Shown here: positions 59,725 through 64,000 of the stretch, in pieces
Position numbering within the stretch: the first letter of the stretch is position 1
Layout of the letters: each line of letters starts with the position of its first letter
DNA from: CAYMMX01 sp964391675
GTDB lineage: Bacteria; Cyanobacteriota; Vampirovibrionia; Gastranaerophilales; Gastranaerophilaceae
DNA: 64,000 bases
Direction: 5' to 3'
Assembly (NCBI GenBank): GCA_964391675.1
Contig: CAYMMX010000008.1
Span: 1 to 64,000 of the forward strand
Notes under the pieces: model-generated
Databases searched by the model: none
What the model saw: only the letters and a program-made list of their open reading frames with translations
What the model was told of the DNA's origin: nothing
Translations under genes and position numbers: made by a program

Positions 59725-62205
59725 ATGAATGAACAATATTTTCCGCAGGAAATCGAAAAAAAATGGCAAAAAAAATGGAATGACGAAAACTCTTTTTATA
59801 CTCCGAATGAAAGTAATAAGCCAAAGTATTATGCATTATCTATGTTTCCATATCCATCGGGTAAACTACATATGGGACATGTCAGAAACTATACAATTAC
59901 TGACGTTATAGCAAGGTTCAAAAAAGCTCAGGGATTTAATGTTTTACACCCGATAGGTTGGGATAGTTTTGGACTTCCTGCAGAAAATGCTGCAATGCAG
60001 CATGGTGCAAATCCTGCTGTTTGGACAGATGAAAATATTGCTTATATGACAAAGCAGCTTAAAATGTTGGGACTATCATATGATTGGGGAAGAGAAGTTA
60101 CTACTTGTAAGCCTGATTATTATAAATGGACGCAGTGGTTATTTTTGCAGTTATTCAAAAAGGGTTTGGCATATAAAAAAGAAGCCGCTGTTAACTGGTG
60201 TGAAAAATGTTCTACCGTACTTGCTAATGAGCAGGTTATTGACGGAAAATGCTGGAGATGTGATGAAATTGTTATTAAAAAGAATTTGTCACAATGGTTC
60301 TTAAAAATCACAGATTATGCCGAACAACTACTCAAAGATTTAGATAAACTTGAAGGTTGGGGCGATAATGTAAAAACAATGCAAGCTAATTGGATTGGTA
60401 AATCAACGGGATCGATTTTAAAATTTAAAGTTGTAGAAAAAAACATAGAAATCCCTGTCTTTACTACTCGTCCTGATACTGTTTATGGTATTACATACTT
60501 GGTTGTTGCTCCGGAATACAAGGATATTGAAATTCTCACAACGGATGAAAATAAAGAACAGGTTGAATCATATCGTGAAAATGCTCGAAAAATGTCTGAA
60601 ATTGAAAGACTTTCTACAGAAAGAGTAAAAACAGGTGTACCTTTAGGTACTCACTGTATAAATCCTTTTACAGGTGAAAAATTCCCGTTATGGACTGCGG
60701 ATTATGCCCTTGCAGATTATGGAACCGGTGCTGTGATGGCTGTTCCGGCTCATGATGAGCGTGATTTTGATTTTGCTAAAAAATATAATTTGCCGATAAA
60801 AGTAGTTATCCAAAATGTCAAAAATCCAAGTGATTGTAGTAATGCAGCATATACCGAACCGGGGATTATGATTAATTCAGATGAATTCAACGGTAAATCA
60901 AATGAAGATGTCAAAAAATTAATTACAAAAAAAGCTGTTGACGGTAGTTTTGGTGAATTTAAAACGCAATATCGATTAAGAGACTGGTTAATTTCAAGGC
61001 AAAGATATTGGGGGGCTCCTATTCCTGTAGTTTATTGTGAAAAATGCGGTATACAACCTGTAAAAGACAGTGATTTACCTGTATTACTTCCCGAAGATGT
61101 AGATTTTTCAGTACAAGGAAAATCTCCTATTTTGACATCAAAAACTTTCATAGAGTCAGTGTGCCCTTGTTGTGGAGCTGCTGCTAAACGTGAAACTGAT
61201 ACTATGGATACATTTATGTGTTCGAGTTGGTATTATATGAGATATACTGATCCTAAGAATACTGAAATGTGTTTTGATAAATCAATTGTGAATAATTGGT
61301 TGCCTGTAGATCAATATGTTGGCGGAATTGAGCATGCTATTTTACATTTGCTTTATTCCAGATTTTTTACAAAGGCTCTTAGAGATTGTGATTTGCTAGA
61401 TTTTGATGAACCATTTAAAAACTTATTAACTCAAGGAATGGTTTTAAAAGATGGTTCAAAAATGTCAAAATCAAAAGGAAATACTGTTGATCCGGATGAA
61501 ATTTTTGAAAATTACGGAGCGGATACAGCACGATTATTTATACTTTCAGATTCTCCGCCGGCTCGTGATTTTGACTGGTCAGACGCAGGGGTTGAAGGTT
61601 GTTATAAATTTTTGAATAGAGTTTGGCGTTTAATTTCTACAAATCTTAATAAGATAGTTTTTGATTATAATTTATCAGAAAACCTGACTAAAGAAAATGA
61701 TGATTTAGTTCGTATGGTACACATAGCTGTTAAAGGTATTACAAATGATATTTCAAACGAATTCCAATTTAACACTGTGATATCAAAGTATCGTGAACTT
61801 ACAAATTCAATATATGATTGGTTGGCAAGTAAGGAAAATAGTGATTTTGCCGAAGAGGATAAGCAAGTATTTAGTTTTGCCGTTTTAACTTTGATGAAAT
61901 TGATGTCACCGGTAGCAGTGCATTTAACAGAAGAGGTTTGGACTTCTTTGGGGGCAAAAAATTCTATTCATGATGAAGCTTGGGTTGAGTGGGATGAAAA
62001 TCTTGCAAAAACCAGTTCAATAACCTTAGTTGTTCAAGTAAACGGTAAAGTCAGAGATAAAATTGAAATTCCAGAGTCATTATCTCAAGATGAAATGAAA
62101 GAGATTGCTCTTAATACCGACAAATCTAAAGAATTTATTGCCGGCAAAGAAATCGTTAAGATTATAGTTGTTCCGAAAAAATTGGTTAATATTGTTGTAA
62201 AATAA
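59725..62205 (+). CDS. leuS: Leucyl-tRNA synthetase
   Basis: 826 residues, class I. HIGH-type motif YPSGKLHMGHVRNYT at about 47, the editing domain with TTRPDTVYGITYLVVAPE, KMSKSKGNTVDP at about 578, and two zinc-like CEKC/CWRC pairs. C-terminal domain complete. AAAGGAT precedes the ATG. No T-box seen. Confidence 0.97.
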   Translation: MNEQYFPQEIEKKWQKKWNDENSFYTPNESNKPKYYALSMFPYPSGKLHMGHVRNYTITDVIARFKKAQGFNVLHPIGWDSFGLPAENAAMQHGANPAVWTDENIAYMTKQLKMLGLSYDWGREVTTCKPDYYKWTQWLFLQLFKKGLAYKKEAAVNWCEKCSTVLANEQVIDGKCWRCDEIVIKKNLSQWFLKITDYAEQLLKDLDKLEGWGDNVKTMQANWIGKSTGSILKFKVVEKNIEIPVFTTRPDTVYGITYLVVAPEYKDIEILTTDENKEQVESYRENARKMSEIERLSTERVKTGVPLGTHCINPFTGEKFPLWTADYALADYGTGAVMAVPAHDERDFDFAKKYNLPIKVVIQNVKNPSDCSNAAYTEPGIMINSDEFNGKSNEDVKKLITKKAVDGSFGEFKTQYRLRDWLISRQRYWGAPIPVVYCEKCGIQPVKDSDLPVLLPEDVDFSVQGKSPILTSKTFIESVCPCCGAAAKRETDTMDTFMCSSWYYMRYTDPKNTEMCFDKSIVNNWLPVDQYVGGIEHAILHLLYSRFFTKALRDCDLLDFDEPFKNLLTQGMVLKDGSKMSKSKGNTVDPDEIFENYGADTARLFILSDSPPARDFDWSDAGVEGCYKFLNRVWRLISTNLNKIVFDYNLSENLTKENDDLVRMVHIAVKGITNDISNEFQFNTVISKYRELTNSIYDWLASKENSDFAEEDKQVFSFAVLTLMKLMSPVAVHLTEEVWTSLGAKNSIHDEAWVEWDENLAKTSSITLVVQVNGKVRDKIEIPESLSQDEMKEIALNTDKSKEFIAGKEIVKIIVVPKKLVNIVVK

Positions 62206-62220
62206 TTTTAATTTCTTATT

Positions 62221-62850
62221 TTATCTATAATATTGGTTTTTATTTGTAGCTTTATATATTTCATGTAAAACTATTAATCCAATACCTATTCCACCAACTA
62301 TTTTAACATTTTTAGGTAATTTTGAAACTATATCTTTTGCTTTTAAAAAGCTTTCTTTAACAGTATTTATTATTCCTTTTTTTGCAATTTTTGTAGTTTT
62401 ATCTGCCGTTTTTGCTGTAGATTCTGCAATTTCACCAGTTCCTTTTATTATACTTTTGGCTTTAGTTTTGCAATTATCTATTGTTGTGCTTATGTTTTTG
62501 GCTAAATCAGGTTTACTCTTGAGGATTTTTTTTATTTTACTGCCACAATAAATAGCTATTGCACTTAATACTCCACCGGTCATTAATTCTTTCCAGGGAA
62601 CTTGCACAGGAGCTTTTTTTTCACCTCTGCTAACAAAGGCATCTACTGCCGGATAACCTGATAAATATGCCCCTGATTGGATTCCATAGCTAGAATAGCC
62701 ATTACTAGGTTTTGAATATGGAAGCATGTTACTTGTTTGAGGATTCCCAACATATTTAGGCTTTGTTCCTTTTACATAGGCATCTGCGTCAAAATCTAGA
62801 ACACCTAAAGTTGCTAATGTATCCAATGAACTTGTTGAATTCATGTCCAT
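62221..62850 (-). CDS. Membrane protein of unknown function
   Basis: 209 residues. The N-terminal 85 are polar with Tyr/Ser/Pro/Gly (for example SNGYSSYGIQSGAYLSGYP), followed by a membrane span (MTGGVLSAIAIYCG), an amphipathic Lys/Ala region with repeated K-x-A-x-K patterns, and a second hydrophobic segment near residue 190 (VGGIGIGLIVLHEIY). No family recognised. Lineage-type architecture as in the AAA protein. AAGGAAAGG precedes the ATG. Convergent with leuS, 15 bases apart. Confidence 0.5.
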   Translation of the reverse strand: MDMNSTSSLDTLATLGVLDFDADAYVKGTKPKYVGNPQTSNMLPYSKPSNGYSSYGIQSGAYLSGYPAVDAFVSRGEKKAPVQVPWKELMTGGVLSAIAIYCGSKIKKILKSKPDLAKNISTTIDNCKTKAKSIIKGTGEIAESTAKTADKTTKIAKKGIINTVKESFLKAKDIVSKLPKNVKIVGGIGIGLIVLHEIYKATNKNQYYR

Positions 62851-62939
62851 AAAAATAACCTTTCCTTATACACAATTATATAAAGTATTTTTTTGTTTAA
62901 AAATTGCTTTTTATTTTAATTTTTGTTAATTTTTTATTT

Positions 62940-64000
62940 ATGAAAACAATTAGTAATGACTTTAAAGCTTTGATTTTAATTTGTATATTTTTAATTTTTT
63001 GTATCATGTTGACTTATGCTCATCATGGTGATTTTTTATTTGATTGTGGCAGGGAAGCTTATTATCCTGTAGAAATTTTAAAAGGAAAGATCTTATATAA
63101 AGATATATTTAATATTTACGGACCTTTTTCATATATGTTTAATTCAGCACTTTTTAAAGTTTTTGGTGTTAATTTAAATGTACTATATATTGCCGGTTGC
63201 ATTTGCGCTTTTTGTATTACTTATTTAATATACTCAATTGCAAGAAATTTTATCTCATGTTTTGTAAGTTTTTCTATTTCTATTTTCACTATTGCTGTAG
63301 GTGTTCTTAGTCTTAATCTTTTTAATTATATTTTTCCGTATTGTTATGCAATGGTATATGGTTTGGTTGCATTCCTTTTTTCTGTATTTTTTCTTATTAA
63401 ATATTCATATAGTGATGAAAAGATTTTTTATTTATATTTAAGTTGTTTTTTTGCAGGTATAGCTGTTTCTAATAAATATGATTTTATATTTTATCCATTA
63501 GTAATATTGTACGTTTTTATACAAAAAAAACTCTTTGATTATAAAAAATATTTATATGCATTATTTTCATTTTTGCTTGTTCCGCTAACTTGCTTTCTTA
63601 TTCTTTTTATTCAGGGATTAAATATTAGAGATTTGATTTCTAATGTCTTAATAATTAATTCTATGTTAAAAAATCCTCTGCTTAAGTATTTTTATACTAA
63701 TATCGGAGTGTTTTTTGACGTAAAAATTTTATATGTTGTATTTATTGAGTTTATTAAATTTTTATTACCTTTATCTCTAGTGATATGGCTTAAAAATAAA
63801 GTTAAAGGTTTATTCTATTTTGTAGTTTTACTTTTATATTCGCTTTTTGTCTTATTTACATTTAAGCTTTATTCATTTATCTACTTACCGCTGTTAATTA
63901 CATTCTTATTTATTATGGACTTTAAAAAAAATATAAATAATCTTTCTTTAAGTATTGTGGTATTAAGTGCTGTTTCGATTTCTTGTAAAGTATATTTTGG
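62940..64000 (+). CDS. Partial GT-C family glycosyltransferase (cut by window end)
   Basis: Open from ATG 62940 to the window edge: at least 353 residues with many membrane spans. The first periplasmic loop reads DFLFDCGREAYYPVEILKG, then LYKDIFNIYGPFSYMFN, which matches the GT39/ArnT-like pattern D-x-GRE...G-x2-LY-x-D-x-F-x2-YGP. No clear ribosome binding site; T-rich upstream. Likely adds a sugar to lipid or protein at the outer face of the membrane. Confidence 0.7.
   Translation, partial: MKTISNDFKALILICIFLIFCIMLTYAHHGDFLFDCGREAYYPVEILKGKILYKDIFNIYGPFSYMFNSALFKVFGVNLNVLYIAGCICAFCITYLIYSIARNFISCFVSFSISIFTIAVGVLSLNLFNYIFPYCYAMVYGLVAFLFSVFFLIKYSYSDEKIFYLYLSCFFAGIAVSNKYDFIFYPLVILYVFIQKKLFDYKKYLYALFSFLLVPLTCFLILFIQGLNIRDLISNVLIINSMLKNPLLKYFYTNIGVFFDVKILYVVFIEFIKFLLPLSLVIWLKNKVKGLFYFVVLLLYSLFVLFTFKLYSFIYLPLLITFLFIMDFKKNINNLSLSIVVLSAVSISCKVYF

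Noticed and set aside
1..64000. CRISPR arrays, prophage, insertion sequences, integrons
   Set aside because: No regular spaced repeats, transposase, integrase or phage structural genes seen on either strand.

Overview
The window is a strongly AT-rich, densely coded bacterial chromosome segment with no sign of phage, insertion sequence, integron or CRISPR. It looks like a non-photosynthetic relative of the Cyanobacteria, most likely gut Melainabacteria/Vampirovibrionia (Gastranaerophilales-like). This assignment is an inference from gene content. The envelope is double-membraned: Lgt and several lipoproteins, a TonB-like transducer, and a SurA/PrsA-like foldase lipoprotein. There is an SLH-domain protein, a CsrA-FliW pair implying flagella, many TPR proteins, and several lineage-type proteins with short tags of the form I/L-x-F near the N-terminus. 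No 16S rRNA is present to settle the name.

Layout: 1-9.2 kb holds nadK-recN, mutL (nuclease type), an orphan DNA methyltransferase, a 23S rRNA m5U methyltransferase, and a tight pair of an HD dGTPase-like protein with a nucleoside 2-deoxyribosyltransferase-like protein. 9.4-13.2 kb has rplI, a two-gene unit (UROD/MetE-like protein plus CooC-like ATPase), lgt and a TPR lipoprotein. 13.3-19.3 kb is a co-directional run: a free-standing ClpX-type zinc finger, a 550-residue protein of unknown function, ruvX, a DUF1292 protein, a protein made only of Clp-N repeats, tilS and hpt. 19.3-26.2 kb has a radical SAM/SPASM protein, rimI-bioY, rpsL-rpsG, a lone leuD-like gene, a degenerate histidine phosphatase, rsmI and tpiA. 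26.3-33.1 kb is a near-complete fatty-acid initiation/elongation cluster (yceD-rpmF-plsX-fabH-fabD-fabG-acpP-fabF). 33.1-37.8 kb has a 50-residue basic protein, rpmI-rplT, an XRE regulator, a secreted hydrolase, a Ser/Asn-rich protein, and rplJ-rplL with an L10 leader. 37.9-45.5 kb is envelope and motility related: TPR genes around fliW-csrA, a repeat protein, tRNA-CAU, an SLH protein and a TPR-TonB pair. 45.6-64 kb has a membrane-anchored Lon-like ATPase, valS, three glycosyltransferases (one cut by the window end), rnpB, a murA-to-foldase operon including mfd, leuS and two lineage-type hypotheticals.

The most striking DNA-level signal is a set of eight genes whose -10 hexamer ends exactly six bases before the ATG. 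The predicted transcript start is then the A of the start codon, so these mRNAs should be leaderless. Other genes here have ordinary Shine-Dalgarno leaders, so two initiation modes coexist. The leaderless set is mutL, the m5U methyltransferase, the radical SAM gene, rimI, the histidine phosphatase, rsmI, the XRE regulator and the secreted hydrolase. It includes two divergent pairs in which both genes appear leaderless. The best candidate for an undescribed protein system is the 13.3-17.4 kb cluster, where the substrate- or adaptor-binding parts of ClpX and ClpC occur as free-standing proteins without any ATPase.
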